Notes: a model not told the origin generated them from the sequence alone. A DNA stretch of 64,000 bases from Nigrospora sphaerica (GCA_018287875.1 JAGVVL010000001.1:1178001-1242000), one strand, 5' to 3'. Numbered from the stretch's first letter, positions 34,177-46,016 are shown. Numbers and translations: made by a program.

Positions 34177-36330
34177 CTAGTCGTTCCGGTCATCTTCGTC
34201 GTCGGTAGCCGTATCCTCGTCGAGCTCGCCATCAACCTGGCCCGCCTCATCCTCGTCCTCGTCGCTACTATCATCGTCGTCATCGGGCGTCAGGCCGGGG
34301 ATGTCCTGCCACTGGAGGTAATCCTGTTCCACCCGCTCCTTGCTGGAAGGTAGCTGGTACGGGTCGAATGGGAAGTACGAGTCCAGTTGCTGCCAGCTCT
34401 CGTCGCTCAGGTCCAACCCCGACTCGCGCAGCGCACCGCCGTTCCCGTACGACGACGAGACAAACTGAGACAAGCGCAGGCGCTTGTTGGATTCGATGAG
34501 CGTGTAAACGTACATAAGCCGGAACCGGTGGGCCAGCAGCGCGAATTGCTCGACGATGATGGGCGAGCAGACCTTGAGGGGGTTCAGCTTGGAGTAGATG
34601 TTACGCCTGAAGATCTCCTTGACGTCCGTCTCCCACTCGATGTCCTGGTCCAGGTAAGAGGACGGGTTGTCCCGCTCGACGTCGTCAGGCACCGATCGGA
34701 CGAGATCGCGCCACCGGAAGCAAAAGATGTACATCAGCGCCTGGGTCAATGAGTAGAACGGGGCGTATCGCCGAACGTCGGGCCCCCGGCACGACACCTC
34801 GTACGTGGTTCGCATCTGGTCCAGATGGTGGCCCAGAACCTCAAAGATGCTCCGCACGACGTGGCCCGGCACCATGGCCCCTCGAGCGACGAAGCTGGCA
34901 AGGTAGGCCGAAGCTGCTTGCCGGAGGATCAGAGGCCGCTGCGACTCGAAGGCGATGCTCAGGCAAGTGCCACAGAACTGGTCGATCAGGGTCTCCGATT
35001 TTTGGGCGAAGTGGAAGACGAGAAACTGCGTGTGACGTGACTTGTAGGCAGGCAGAATGATGTGGGAGAACTCCCCCAATAGATCCTGAAACGCTGCCAA
35101 AGCCTCGCTCGAGTCGGGGTCTGCAAACAAAGGATCGTAGAGCTGGAAGAGTCTCTCCAGGCTGGAGTCGAGCTTCTCGATATTCTCCTTGACTGCCTTG
35201 ACCTGGGCGAACTCATCCTCCTCCTCATCTTCACTGTCGACCGACTCACTGTCGCTATCGTCCCCGTCCTCGTCCTCCTCGCCAAGCTGACCCTGCTCGG
35301 CATTAGCCTGGGACGAACGTAGAGCCATGACCACCATGGCCGTCACTGTGTCGTCCAGATCGTCCATGTCGGTCTGCATCTTAACGTCAATGTTGACGAT
35401 GCGGCTGATGATCAGATCGACGATCTCCATTTTGAGCTGCGCAGAGGCGTACTGCCGCAGCCTCAAAAGATTGTCCACATAGGCAAGATGAACGCGGCTC
35501 GGCTCGTCGTGGTAGGGGAATTTGGTGGCGATGAGCTGAGCAAGCACGTCCTGGGCGGCAGGGAAGATGTGCAAAAGGTATTGTATGGCCTGGTGAAGAC
35601 GGTCGTGTATGCGCTGGCGGCTGACGGACGGAAATCCGGGCACAGACCAGTCGGACGGCCGGGTTTCGGTGAACTTGTCCACAAGCGTGCTCAGGACGAG
35701 ATTCAGGTACGAGCCTTGGGCGCTCACGAGGGCCGCGAGGAATTGGGTGTAGACCTTGGCAAACTGCTCGTCGCGGCCAAGCCACTGGCAGTGCAGCACG
35801 CTTTTCACCAGGCCCGAGGCGGATCGGCCAAGGTGCGGCGCGAAGCTGGCCAGTGCCACCATGTAGCCTCTGAGCTCCTGACGTCTTTTCTCAGGCAGGG
35901 TCGGGTCGGCATCTTCGTCGTCATCGTCGTCGTAGAAGCGCTGCTTGCCCGAGAGCGTCTCCTTCAGGATATCGTACTCCTCGTCGTCGCCGCGGGCATG
36001 GCCATCCAGCGCCTTGGTGATTTCCAGCTTGATCTCGTCGACGGATCGCGCGCCCACCTCGTGGATTTCGAGGTTCATATCAAACTCAACCTTCTGGCGC
36101 TTGCGGGGGCTCGAGGGAGTGCCCATACTGCCGACGCTCGGGATGCTATCGTCGTCCGCGTCCTTCCTCTTCCCTATTAGGGATGATGGTGTTTTGAGTA
36201 TGGGTTTGAGCGGTGTGCTACCACGCGCGTTGGTTTTGGATGCCGACCGAGGCAGAAGGGCAGTTGGGGTGGTGGTGGTGGTGGTGGAAGCGGCGACGGC
36301 GGGCGACGCTGACAAGGCCAAGGAACCCAT
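34177..36330 (-). CDS. RRN3: RNA polymerase I initiation factor RRN3
   Basis: Single exon, 717 residues. Rrn3 (mammalian TIF-IA) binds Pol I and bridges it to the core factor at the rDNA promoter; its amount and phosphorylation set rRNA synthesis. Family blocks seen: ELRGYMVALASFAPHL, LVKSVLHCQWLGRDEQFAKV, FVARGAMVPGHVVRSIFEVL, YAPFYSLTQALMYIFCFRW and LNPLKVCSPIIVEQFALLAH. The N-terminal ~95 residues are Ser/Thr-rich with a basic cluster (SPRKRQK) that could be a nuclear localisation signal. A central acidic stretch (SESVDSEDEEEDEF) and an acidic C-terminus are normal for fungal Rrn3. The absence of introns is confirmed by a continuous match from end to end. Confidence 0.95.
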   Translation of the reverse strand: MGSLALSASPAVAASTTTTTTPTALLPRSASKTNARGSTPLKPILKTPSSLIGKRKDADDDSIPSVGSMGTPSSPRKRQKVEFDMNLEIHEVGARSVDEIKLEITKALDGHARGDDEEYDILKETLSGKQRFYDDDDDEDADPTLPEKRRQELRGYMVALASFAPHLGRSASGLVKSVLHCQWLGRDEQFAKVYTQFLAALVSAQGSYLNLVLSTLVDKFTETRPSDWSVPGFPSVSRQRIHDRLHQAIQYLLHIFPAAQDVLAQLIATKFPYHDEPSRVHLAYVDNLLRLRQYASAQLKMEIVDLIISRIVNIDVKMQTDMDDLDDTVTAMVVMALRSSQANAEQGQLGEEDEDGDDSDSESVDSEDEEEDEFAQVKAVKENIEKLDSSLERLFQLYDPLFADPDSSEALAAFQDLLGEFSHIILPAYKSRHTQFLVFHFAQKSETLIDQFCGTCLSIAFESQRPLILRQAASAYLASFVARGAMVPGHVVRSIFEVLGHHLDQMRTTYEVSCRGPDVRRYAPFYSLTQALMYIFCFRWRDLVRSVPDDVERDNPSSYLDQDIEWETDVKEIFRRNIYSKLNPLKVCSPIIVEQFALLAHRFRLMYVYTLIESNKRLRLSQFVSSSYGNGGALRESGLDLSDESWQQLDSYFPFDPYQLPSSKERVEQDYLQWQDIPGLTPDDDDDSSDEDEDEAGQVDGELDEDTATDDEDDRND

Positions 36331-37456
36331 CTTCAGTGCCGCAAGTCCGTACCAAGGCTATGTTGTCGGATGCCAGAGACACAGCGAGCCGGGGCTGATG
36401 ACGGAACACTATGTTTGCCTGCTCTACCGAAGCTCTGGTCGGCGTCTATTTGTACAGGCACGTCGGTCGATGGCGTGTCGTGTTGCGTATCTGTCGGTCA
36501 TTCCTTTACGCGAAGTGCACGCACAGGCGATAAGCGGAAATGGAAGGGTGATGTGATAGTAGCCAGAAAAAAAGATCCAAACCGATCCCACTCAAAAATC
36601 CATCCATCAAATACCAGGGTGGTGGGTCCCGACACACGACCTCAGCAACGGGCCATTACGGTACTTTATGTAAGTACCACTATGACGACGTGGGGTAGGC
36701 TCCGTGCACGTCCCCACAACTGGACTAAACCTTGTCTCCTCTATCATCAATATGTAAATGTTCACTTTCATGCTAGCCAATGGCCAAATTTGTCGGGAGA
36801 CGTCTACGTCGCCGCAGCTGTATACATTATACGATGCATGATACGATAGACAGGTGCTTCTTCTTTTCTAGTATGACTAAAAACGCATAAGCCATGAGGC
36901 CTCAGGAGTAAGTAAGTGGATATACTCGCGACTGACTAGGACACCTAGGTAAGCAGGCAGTTGGTTGTCAGGCTGGCCGCTGCTATTGGGAACCTATGGA
37001 GCTTGTACTGCTCAAGTGCGGGAAAAAAACAAGTGACGTAGGCAGGTGTACAAAGAGCTCGTGACGGCCCTAGGCAGTCGGGGCTGTGGTGCACATTGGA
37101 ACTTGAGAGGTCGTCTTCAGTTGCCGGGGCTCGAGGGATTTCATGAGCAAACGTGTTAAACCATGAGAACGAAGCGCCTCCCGGTACGGGGTCTATGGAA
37201 GACAAACCATCAAAGAGTCGTCGCTTTTCCTGCCAACTGTTACTGATGGCAACATCTCCACCCATGTACAAGTGCTCGCCCCATCCAGGCCAAGCATGTG
37301 TATGCCCCTTGGCCGAGACCCAGCGTCTTTGCAATCCTGATACTTATACATACTCCAAGTCAGTATCTGCTTAGGAGGGTAGCAGAGCTTGGGCCGTCAA
37401 CCTCCCCTGCCTGCACTGCCCTGCTCTGCACCCAAACGGACATTTGGCGCGAGTAC
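36331..37456. other. Upstream region of RRN3
   Basis: Lies between HapC (3' end) and RRN3 (start), both on the minus strand. AT-rich around 36740-36910; no gene visible. Confidence 0.5.
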
Positions 37457-38703
37457 TCAATAGGTCTCGCTGGCCGCGCCGTTGTGAGTGCCTTGAGTCC
37501 CGTACATGTAATTCTCGCCCCCTTCCATGCTACCGGAGTCGCCACCTGGGAACCCTGCCGACCCGGCCGCACCAGAGCCCGGCGGCACACTGGCTCCGTA
37601 GCCCTGGCTGCTGGGTCTGCCTTGCTGGTTCTCGCCACGGTTAGACTGTGAGTTCTGGTCATTGGTCAGCGGGGGAGGGTCAATGGAGAGTTGCTCATAT
37701 AGCTCCAGAATGACAGTCGTTGTGGAGGACCGTGGGGAGGGAGGGGTTTGCCATTACCTCGCGGTATTTCGACAGATAGATCTTGAGAGCTTCCGAGTAG
37801 TTCTCGAATCCAAGCGATGTCATGGCGAAGAGAATGTCTTCACCGTTGACCGTCTTCCTCTTTTCCTGGTGGCACTTCTCGGATGCTGATGGAGGAAAAA
37901 TCAAGTTTTAGTAACGTGCCCGGCCTAGTACAGACTGTTCGGAGGTCGCATACCTTCGCTGGTAATGAAGCTGATGAATTCGCTCACACACTCTTGCATA
38001 CACTCCTTAGCCTCCTTAGCGATTTTGGCGTTTTCTGGCAGGGCCAGTTTCATAATTCGGGCCACTGGCGCAAAGTTGCGGATGTTAGCGTCGTATACAT
38101 CAGACTTGTCCGGTTTCGAAGCGCGAGGCGCTTCGGGCGACTGGGAGGGTAAATCGTGAGACATGGACGATCTGCTGGAAGCGCCGTTGTCTCGAGTCTC
38201 GCGCTGAACCAATGGCAGGAGAAGCTCCGAAGCGATTCCACTCAGGACACTCGCAGCTCACGCACAACCCGCAACTCATAGCTTCATGCGCCCACACCAT
38301 CAAACGAGAGACGGGCGAACGTGCGCGCTCTCTCGCTCTCTCACAAACACACACACGCTCACGCTCAGAGTCCCTCCCCCTCCACCAACGTCGAATCTCC
38401 CTTTTCTCTCCACGACAGCAGCTCCCTTCCTCGGGACACAGCGGGACGGAAGTGGAATCGGAAAGCGTGCCGCAAAACGGCCGTTGAACGCACGGGCATG
38501 TACAAACTAGGAACAGAGGAAGAAAAGGGGTCTCACTCACCATTCGCGATAGGCAGCCACCGGTCCTGTTCTTTTACCTCGAACTCATAACCGAGAGCGC
38601 TGGCGTGTGGGTCCTGAGGATCGTTCATTTGTGCTTCATCGCCGTCGGGTGACTGTACACCAGGCTCGACGTCCTTGGGAGGGGATTGGGGGGAATCCGA
38701 CAT
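37457..38703 (-). CDS. hapC: CCAAT-binding factor subunit HapC (NF-YB)
   Basis: Model: exons 38703-38541, 38064-37954, 37885-37758, 37645-37457; 196 residues. The core [27 protein letters not shown] through [17 protein letters not shown] (about residues 45-134) is the NF-YB histone fold. HapC pairs with HapE and HapB to bind CCAAT boxes; in filamentous fungi it also pairs with HapX to control iron, redox and secondary metabolism. The N-terminal 45 residues and the Gly/Ser-rich C-terminal 62 residues are disordered. All four joins keep frame and restore the conserved core. Intron 1 is 476 bp, far longer than the others here, and its 3' end is open in the frame of exon 2. Confidence 0.95.
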
Positions 38704-41700
38704 TTTTGGCTACCTGCAGCGGGTGGTAGCTTCTTGTATTTTTCCTGGTCGGCGAGCTCGCACAGCCGGTTACTAGGTCCCGGGCTAGGTTGCGATGATG
38801 TGTCCCTGCCTCTGACACGTTGCAGCTCTGGTCTCAACGGCTAAGTAGGGCTTGCGACTGCGGCTTAGCTGCAGGAAGGATACTCAGTCGAAAGGGGGAG
38901 GGGTCTCTGCGTCAAGGGTGTGATGCCACTTGCGGATCCCCGGAAGACTACTACTACTGAGTTGAAATGTAGCTGGGGAGAGCGTGACCTTACAGCTCAG
39001 GCGTTCCGGTGTGGCGGGCCTGTCGCAACTTCAGGCTATGACGGAATCCTGGGGAACATGCAAAGTCGGTCTGCAGACTTCCTTGCAACCTGTCCGGGGG
39101 CCTAGGGGTTTGGTTAGTCAGGCGGCAGGCCGTAGTGGCAGAAGCTGTCGGGCAACGGAGAACGTGGAGGGATGCAATGTGGGCGTGGGAAGCGGGGGGT
39201 GTATGTGAAGACGCCGAGGGTTGCGTTACTGCGGGTCTGGAAGTTCCTCTTGGACTTGACGCTCACTGGTTCTCGGGGCACCCAAGGCCAGGAGCAGGGC
39301 AGACGATCGCCCGGCTGCAGGCAAGGCGCGGAGACGACGGTTGGGTGAATAGGGAACGGGCGAGCGAGCCAGTGTACTTGGTACGCATACCCTCACACGT
39401 GCGCGCGGCCACGACAGTACGTACTTATCCAGGCCTTTGGGCTGCGCTGCGTTGTACTGCGAAGGGAGGGATGGGTGGGCTAGGACGGGACGGGCGGGGG
39501 AATACCCAACTCAAAGGTATACACGATGGCGACGGTGTTGTGACGCGGTCGCTCTACCACAACGGACGGACAGGAGCCTTGGGTCTGCTGCGAGAGAGCG
39601 CGTGGCGTTACACGGTATTGGGGTGTTGGGAGGGAAGAGGGTTGGTTGGATGAGTCGGGCAGTTTTAGGATAGGATGGCAAGGCAGGCAGGCGAACGGTC
39701 CAGCCGTTTGTGCGGTCCAGCAGCGCGTGCGCGCGTCGCGGGTGTACGCGCGCGGCGCAATACATGGCAAAAGCTTCCAGGTCCTGGACGGATGGGACGG
39801 GCTGGTAGGGGTCTCGCCGTCACCATTGCCCTACAAGTGACGGACCGGGCTGGGCTGGGTCGAGAAGGCAAAAAGAGGAAGGCAAAGAGAGGGCGGAGGA
39901 CGAGAGGAGAGCTCGAAGGCAAACGAGTGACACCTCCATCACGGCCATGCCCTTCGTCACCTTGGACCGGGGGCAGAGGGCCCAGGCGGACCGGTAAAGT
40001 ACCTACATACCTGATGGGAGTTGGGCAACGGTGGTGGCACAGTACAGAAAGTACCAGTCGAAGGAAGCTGGCCCTGTATCAATCCAGGTGGGCAGGGCGA
40101 GCAGAAAGAGGGACGGATGTACGAAGCAAGTATGTAGAGGAGGTAGGTATGAAGAGGTATCAAATGGGCGTAGCAGCGGGTAGTCAGGTAGGGTATGGTT
40201 TGCCTGGCTGGCGGCTGGTAGCCCGGTGTGGAAGGTGGTGGTGGTGGTGGTTGTGGTGGTAACAGTAGTAGGTAGGTAGCTATGGAGGGTGGGCGCACGA
40301 GAACAGGCTGCAAGAAAGAGAGACGCACACGGTTGAGAGGTCGCAACTCAGCGGGGGCTTTACTCGGTTGGGAATAGCCCGGTCGTTGCTTGTTGGAGGG
40401 TCTGCGTTGTCCGCCACGGCTGGATGCAAATGGAATGGTGGAAATCCAGAGATGGATGGCAATGCGCACGATAGCAAGGGGCGGGTACCCGATGAATGGT
40501 GTATGTAGGACAGGTACCTACTTAAGTACGTACATTAGGTATGGATAGGTAAGCCGAGCCCAACACACAACAGGCTTCCTTCGTACGCGCGCAGTGTAGC
40601 CGGATAATGGGCAGACGGGACGCCCACAGGGTATCTACCATGTACCTCCAGGTCGTCGCTAGGGTACGATGGACTGGGGGATAGATGGATGGACCGCAAT
40701 TGGGCTGGCAATCTGAACCAACCTCACTAGATCGCACTTCCAGCACGGGTACCTTACCTACGTTACCTACCTGGGTAACAGGTAGGCGTGCAAGTGGTCT
40801 GCGCCGTGCCCGCTATTTCGGTAGTTGCTGAGGCGCGCATCCAGCGAAGAAGCTCACAGCTCAACGGTGGAAGAGGCAAAGAGGTGTAATGCGGGTGTGT
40901 GCTCGGTAAGGAAGGCCTTACGATGAAGGGCTGAAACCCACAACCGCGCATGGGAGCTGGGAACAATCATGATTGGGCACCACGCACCCCAGTCATCTGT
41001 CGAAGCCTGGCAGACCGGGCGACCAGGCGCTTATTGCAACCGCGAAGTCCTTCCTTACCTTCCCGGTACACTGAATGTAACTGAGGCCCTTCCGTGGATG
41101 CCCGCAACCCATGACGCCTGACCTAGGTAGGATCTGGCTGACGTCCCGCCGACCTTGGCATCGATTCCACAAGAACGGATAAATAGATGGGGTGGGTGGA
41201 TGCCTGGAGATATGGTAGAGAGATTGTGTGTAGGTGGTATTGGTGGCCCGTCATATCACAGGTGATATTTGTGTCGATAACGGTTCGTGGAACAACCTGA
41301 GCTGTTCATTAACTGTGGCCACCGCATCTGCGAGTCGCCCACCCCCTCCCCTCTTTTGTGAAGCGGCTCGCGGCGGTTTCGTAAGCCGACCTGCAGTGGT
41401 GCGAAAGCGTCTCTGCAACGAAGCACCCAGCCTTCTTTCCCGGACTATATAGGCCAGTCCTCCACGACTGTCTACCAGCACCCGGCCAGAGGCTAACCAG
41501 GCGGTGAGCCGTATGAACTTCCAAGAACTCACTCAGTGAAGAGAATCTCTTGTTCCGCTTCCCTACTCTTGCCGTGGCGGTCTCGAATGTGAGGCGCATA
41601 GCCGAGGATGCCAAGCAGGGGATCCGAATGTCATGTCGTTAGCTGATGTGGACTTCACCCAGCCCGGAAACGAATGAGCTGTACACATAGGTGCACCGAC

Positions 41701-43447
41701 ACCAATCGGGTTCGGCAATCGTAAGGCCTCTAGGTCTGTCCATCTGGGGAGCTTGCCTTTCTAGATACAGGGGTTACGGACCAGCGACTGGCTGAGAAGG
41801 AGCCTTGGCCCAGGACGCCCACTGTTGACACAAATAGGGTTGGCGCAATGGTACCTCCACCACTCCCGGACTCGACGATTCATGATGCCATCACCCCAAC
41901 AGCAAAAGGCCGGTGGGTCCGTGATTTCTTGATTGGCAGGTAGGAATTCCTGTGTCTGCCCGCTGCTTTTCGCCTCATGTTTCCAGGGAGGAGTTAGGTA
42001 GTCACGGGGGTGGCAGTGATGACAAAGGCCTACCAAGGTCGTATGTTCAAGCACGCGAGCAGTTGGGCTGCTCTCTGACCAGTAGGATACCCTGATCCAT
42101 CATTTTTACACCATATAAGATGGCCTCGGGCGGCTCGGATCTGGGCTACCTATACTTCAATGGTGCCCAATCGGCGAAACATGATATGCTGGATGATATC
42201 GTAGCTGGAAACTCAGCAGACTCGGTAAGCATAGAGCATGGGCGTAGTCCCTTCGCCCCCTGTTGATGCGCCTACGGACGTTGCATGGGGTTGCTGTCAC
42301 CCTGCCGACAGTGCGTCAATCCCGGGGACATCCGAATCCTCGGCTCTGGCTGGCCTAGGGGGCGATGGCAGCGTGATAAACCAGATCATCTCGATTCATC
42401 TGCCGCCTTCTGTGCGAACCCACGGCCGCTATTTCCTTTAGGCACGTCTGCATGTCAGACAGACATGAGGAGGCCGCCTTCCACCGGAGCCTAAACATTT
42501 CGTGGCGGCTGTTGCTTGTCCCGTATTCGAACCCCCAACGGGGGAAGGCCCCCACGCGCGGGAAAGGATACGGCAAACCGCTTGTCATGATAGTCCTGCC
42601 TAAGTGGCATCCCATGGGGTGGGATGCGTTTCTGCAGGTCTCACTCGTATACGCAGAAGGAGCCTCTCTGGCGTAGGCACAGGAGCTCCCCGTCGTCCCG
42701 TAGCATTCATGTCGTCCCAGGGCATGGAAGGGCGAGAGTACGTAATGTATCGCCATGTAGGAGGAGAGGACAACTCACCGGGGACCCCCCCTCATGAAGC
42801 ATGTGCCAACCGACGGGGCCGGGGGCTTTTCTCGCAGGCGAGGTACCGGAAGCTCATGTACTCCGCACCGAGACGCAAGCGTTGCGGGATGCTCCAGGGA
42901 GGTTCCACCTTGCACCGCATCGGAGTCGACGGGTGTTGTTCCCGGCCGGCGGGAAATGCCAGCTAGCTATACGGTACGCGGTCGACAGTCCAATTGGTGG
43001 CCCCCAGCTTTGGCTACCGGGACCGGTGAGACGGGCAGCCTAGGAATAGACCGAGCGGCCGTTGGGCAGAGAGACGCCCTTGACGCTAGGCAGGGTGGCT
43101 TGGCGAGTCTGCACAGGATTTCTAAGTACAAGAATTGTACAACACATCACCACACCCCCATCACGACGCCCCGGCTTCTCGGACAGTCGGCTTAGCTCAT
43201 AGCCAGACTCGACATCCACCTGGCCGGATTGTGGTCCTCGGCGCCGCGTGACAACTCAGCTGCATCTCGATTGCGCTTCTCCGCTTCTCGCAAAACGCCG
43301 TCCACGAGACGATGGCGCGATATGACGCCACAGTCGGTATGGATGACTATGAACACACAGGTTGACGCAGCCTGTGCGGCCGCGCCATCGCCCGCGCCGA
43401 CCGTCGGGGCCCGAAATTATACCCGGTCAAGGATTGTGGCATCCTCT
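38704..43447. other. 4.7-kb gene-free region
   Basis: Frames of up to ~195 residues occur but are low complexity, lack family motifs and mostly arise from GC-rich repeats. Clusters of TACC/TACG tetranucleotides (about 40500-40560 and 40745-40795) and a TGG microsatellite are visible. A TATA-like sequence and an ATG at 42121 open a 37-codon exon-like stretch ending at GTAAGC (42222) that I cannot assign. It may hold the long HapC promoter, non-coding transcripts or a decayed element. Confidence 0.45.
40234..40260. repeat. GGT/TGG trinucleotide microsatellite
   Basis: Nearly perfect GGT repeats with one interruption, in intergenic DNA. Confidence 0.85.
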
Positions 43448-44231
43448 TCACGGTTGCTGGACAACCTGAATCTTGTTCTTGGTCTGCGAATGCTCGATTA
43501 GCCATCAGTGGCCAGGCGCGATTTTGGGCCCGCAGGCTTCCCGGACAGAACAACGACCTCCCCGTCCCCTAGGGGGGCAGCTTACCTTCCAGCTCGAGAA
43601 TTCGTCGTGCTTGGCCTTGACCTGCTTTGCCAGCTCGTCCAGCACCTTCTTAAGGCCCTCGTGGTTCGTCTGCAGCGTGGGGATCACATCCGCCACCTTC
43701 CGCTCAACCAGGACGCCGTTGATCATCCGGAAGCACTTGCGGTCGGCCGGCACCGTGCTCAGGGTCTCGAGAACCAGCCTGTGCGGGTTCGTCAGCCCTG
43801 CGTGGACATGGATGCGGGAGCGGTGAAAGTCATCGACGAGGGTTGAGACTTTAAACAACGGGGAAAGAAGCCAGTGCAACACGTGACAGGCGGTGAGTTG
43901 CCTCATCGGCCCTCACGCAAGCAAGAGCAGCCGGTGACGACGGCGTAGCCCCTGTGAGAAGGGTTGCAGAAGCGACGGACAGGGCGTGCGAGATGAATGC
44001 GGCAGCAGGGCACAAAAAAACCAAAAAAAAAAAAAACAAAACGCACCGGTGTTCCTCGGCATCTTGCTCGACACTGCCAACGCGCTGGGTCAGCTGCTCG
44101 AGGGTGTCTTTGTAGTTGTTGTACTGCGCTTGCAGCTCTGGTGTGTGTGTCTGGTCAGCTCGTGCTTCTCGGCCCTGCGAGGACAGTCACTTACGCTGCT
44201 GCTGCTTAGGCGGGACAGTCTTGGTGGCCAT
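43448..44231 (-). CDS. GIM4: Prefoldin subunit 2
   Basis: Model: exons 44231-44195, 44137-44047, 43778-43586, 43483-43448; 118 residues. The blocks LVLETLSTVPADRKCFRMIN and GVLVERKVADVIPTLQTN are the beta-type prefoldin hairpins, flanked by two coiled-coil helices (LQAQYNNYKDTLEQLTQRVG; GLKKVLDELAKQVKAKHDEF). The protein is one of six subunits of the cytosolic chaperone that passes nascent actin and tubulin to CCT. The last exon codes only 11 residues (TKNKIQVVQQP), which match the usual family end. Intron 2 is long (268 bp) and carries T-rich tracts. Expressed head-to-head with CMC2. Confidence 0.94.
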
Positions 44232-45010
44232 GATGAAGCAGGAGGGGTAGGAGACTTTGCAGGCGATCCCGGCCAGATGCGGGTGCGTCTGTTCGAGGTG
44301 TTGCTAGTAAGGATTAAAAGAGCTTGAGGGGTCGTTGTCAACAGGCGGCGATCGAGCAATCAGCCGACACGAGTGAGTTCGTAGGCAAGCAGGAGAGACT
44401 AGCGAATGAATCGGTTCGGTACATTACATAAGTCCAAAGATACATAAGTACCTAACACAAGCTGCTGATTTACGCGCCCGATTATGTACCTATATACTTG
44501 CATCAGTGGACAGCCGGGTTAAAGATGGGTCTATCCATCCATTTAGGGCGAATGGATGGCTGATGAACACCTACCTCTGCCCGCCGAATGTGGGGGTGAA
44601 ATCCCGAGCCTCTTGGTCTTCGTTGAAGCTCAGCAGACGAACAGGTACGATGTAGGAGGAATGAGGTATGCATCCGGAAGTCAGCAGTGGCAATACAGTA
44701 CAAGTTCGTATGATCCCACGGGACAGAATGGGACCCCTACTTTGGGCGGCTTCCCTCTAATAGGTGCTTGTGTGCCTGGGTCACTACCTTATTTTGTACC
44801 TGCTCCGTGTTCCGTCCCTGGCGGCCCGGACCTGACCCAAATTTCTTTGCAGAATTCCCAGAGGGTCGGATTGTCCGTCAGCCCACCTGCCACTATAAAC
44901 CCCATCGACGTAGGCACATTGGAAGATTCCACACTGCCCCGGGTCGATTTCAAGTGCGCGGCCGAGCGAACCGAGACAACACCCTCTCCCAAGCCGACGA
45001 AGCCCTCAAG
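44232..45010. other. Divergent promoter of prefoldin 2 and CMC2
   Basis: About 780 bp between two start codons. A plus-strand frame (44556-45077) covers it but overlaps the CMC2 start in another frame and looks accidental. Confidence 0.55.
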
Positions 45011-45347
45011 ATGCATCCGCACCTGCATACCAAAGACAATGTCGGTACGTCGCTATCCCTACCACCATACGGGATAGATGCCACCGGTTGGAGGCGGGCA
45101 AATACACACATGATTCTAACGGGACCCGTGAACGACAGCGTGTGACGAGGTCATGACAGCCCTCGAGGAATGCCACGCCCGCGGCTTTCTCTGGAAGTCT
45201 CTGGGCATGTGCAGCAGCGCGAAACACGAAGTCAACATGTGCCTCCGCGCCGAACGACTCAAGCGCACCGCCGAAAACCGCGCCAAGGCCAAGGCCAAGC
45301 GCCAGAAGATCGAGGCCATCTGGAAGGACATCGAGGAGAACTCCTAA
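45011..45347 (+). CDS. CMC2: Twin CX9C mitochondrial protein CMC2
   Basis: Model: exons 45011-45044 and 45139-45347; 80 residues. Starts MHPHLHTKDNV, as Cmc2 proteins do. Two exact CX9C pairs are seen (C-DEVMTALEE-C and C-SSAKHEVNM-C), the signature of small proteins imported into the intermembrane space by Mia40/Erv1. Cmc2 is needed for cytochrome c oxidase assembly, probably in copper delivery. The C-terminal third is a charged helix. Converges on the TMEM14 gene 220 bp downstream. Confidence 0.94.
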
Positions 45348-45566
45348 TCGCCTCCGCACGCGCCCGCCAAGATGCACTGGGACCCCGGGCGGGGTTGTGG
45401 TCTTGCCGCCTTGATTCCTATTCAACCGGAGCCGGGCCCGGCTCGGCATGCGGCGGGAGAATTCTGCTTGCACCGGATCTGCGCGGTGGATGTATTACTA
45501 TGCGATGTCTGCCTGTCTACCGTGGAACGCGGAAGCGCGCCACCGCAATCGAAACCCTCCCCCACT

Positions 45567-46016
45567 TCACAGCGTCTTGCGCCAGGCATCACCAAAAATG
45601 AAGAGGCCGAAGAGAGAGATCAAACTCAGCACGCTGGGCACGGGCTTGAAGCTACGGAGGGCCCGGGGGATGGAGGAGCCTCCCAGTACCACGGACGCCA
45701 ACAGCGCGAGCTCCACGCCGTAAGGCTCGCGGTTCGAGATCCTGTAGCCGCCCAACCCGTCTGCAACCGGTGGTGGAACGTCAGAACCAATGCGCGCCGG
45801 GGGGATGAAGGCGACAAGGGAGGGGGGAGCGCGTACACAAGAGACCCACGGTCCATCCAGCGGCGATAGAGGGAACCGAGCCGGTGCGGGCATAACCCAT
45901 GGTGCCGCCGCCGGCGGTCAGGGAACCCAGCACGTAGGCCACGTTTTCGAGACTCTGGTTTTGTTAGTCCACGCCGTGCCAAGCATGCTTCACGGCTGCA
46001 GGTGGTGACTTGCCAT
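45567..46016 (-). CDS. TMEM14/UPF0136 family small membrane protein
   Basis: Model: exons 46016-46014 (the ATG only), 45954-45837, 45760-45567; 104 residues. Family blocks: VAYVLGSLTAGGGTMGYART, GSVPSIAAGWTVGLL, YGLGGYRISNREPYGVELAL, LASVVLGGSSIPRA. Three or four membrane helices are expected. TMEM14 proteins sit in mitochondrial or other internal membranes; TMEM14C is linked to porphyrin transport in animals, but a role in fungi is unclear. Intron 1 begins GCAAGT directly after the ATG and ends ..CTAACAAAACCAG; without it the reading stops after eight codons. An alternative is a start at the internal ATG in exon 2 (GGGTMGYART), which would lose the first helix. Confidence 0.85.

Noticed and set aside
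39135..40469. Frames of 170-195 residues in the 4.7-kb gap
   Set aside because: Low complexity, overlapping on both strands, no motifs or splice pattern.
42500..42560. tRNA B-box-like GGGTTCGAATACG on the minus strand
   Set aside because: No A box at the right distance and no cloverleaf; the stem that forms has a 13-base loop.
44556..45077. 173-residue plus-strand frame upstream of CMC2
   Set aside because: It overlaps CMC2 exon 1 in another frame, has no family motif and lies in a promoter between two well-supported genes.
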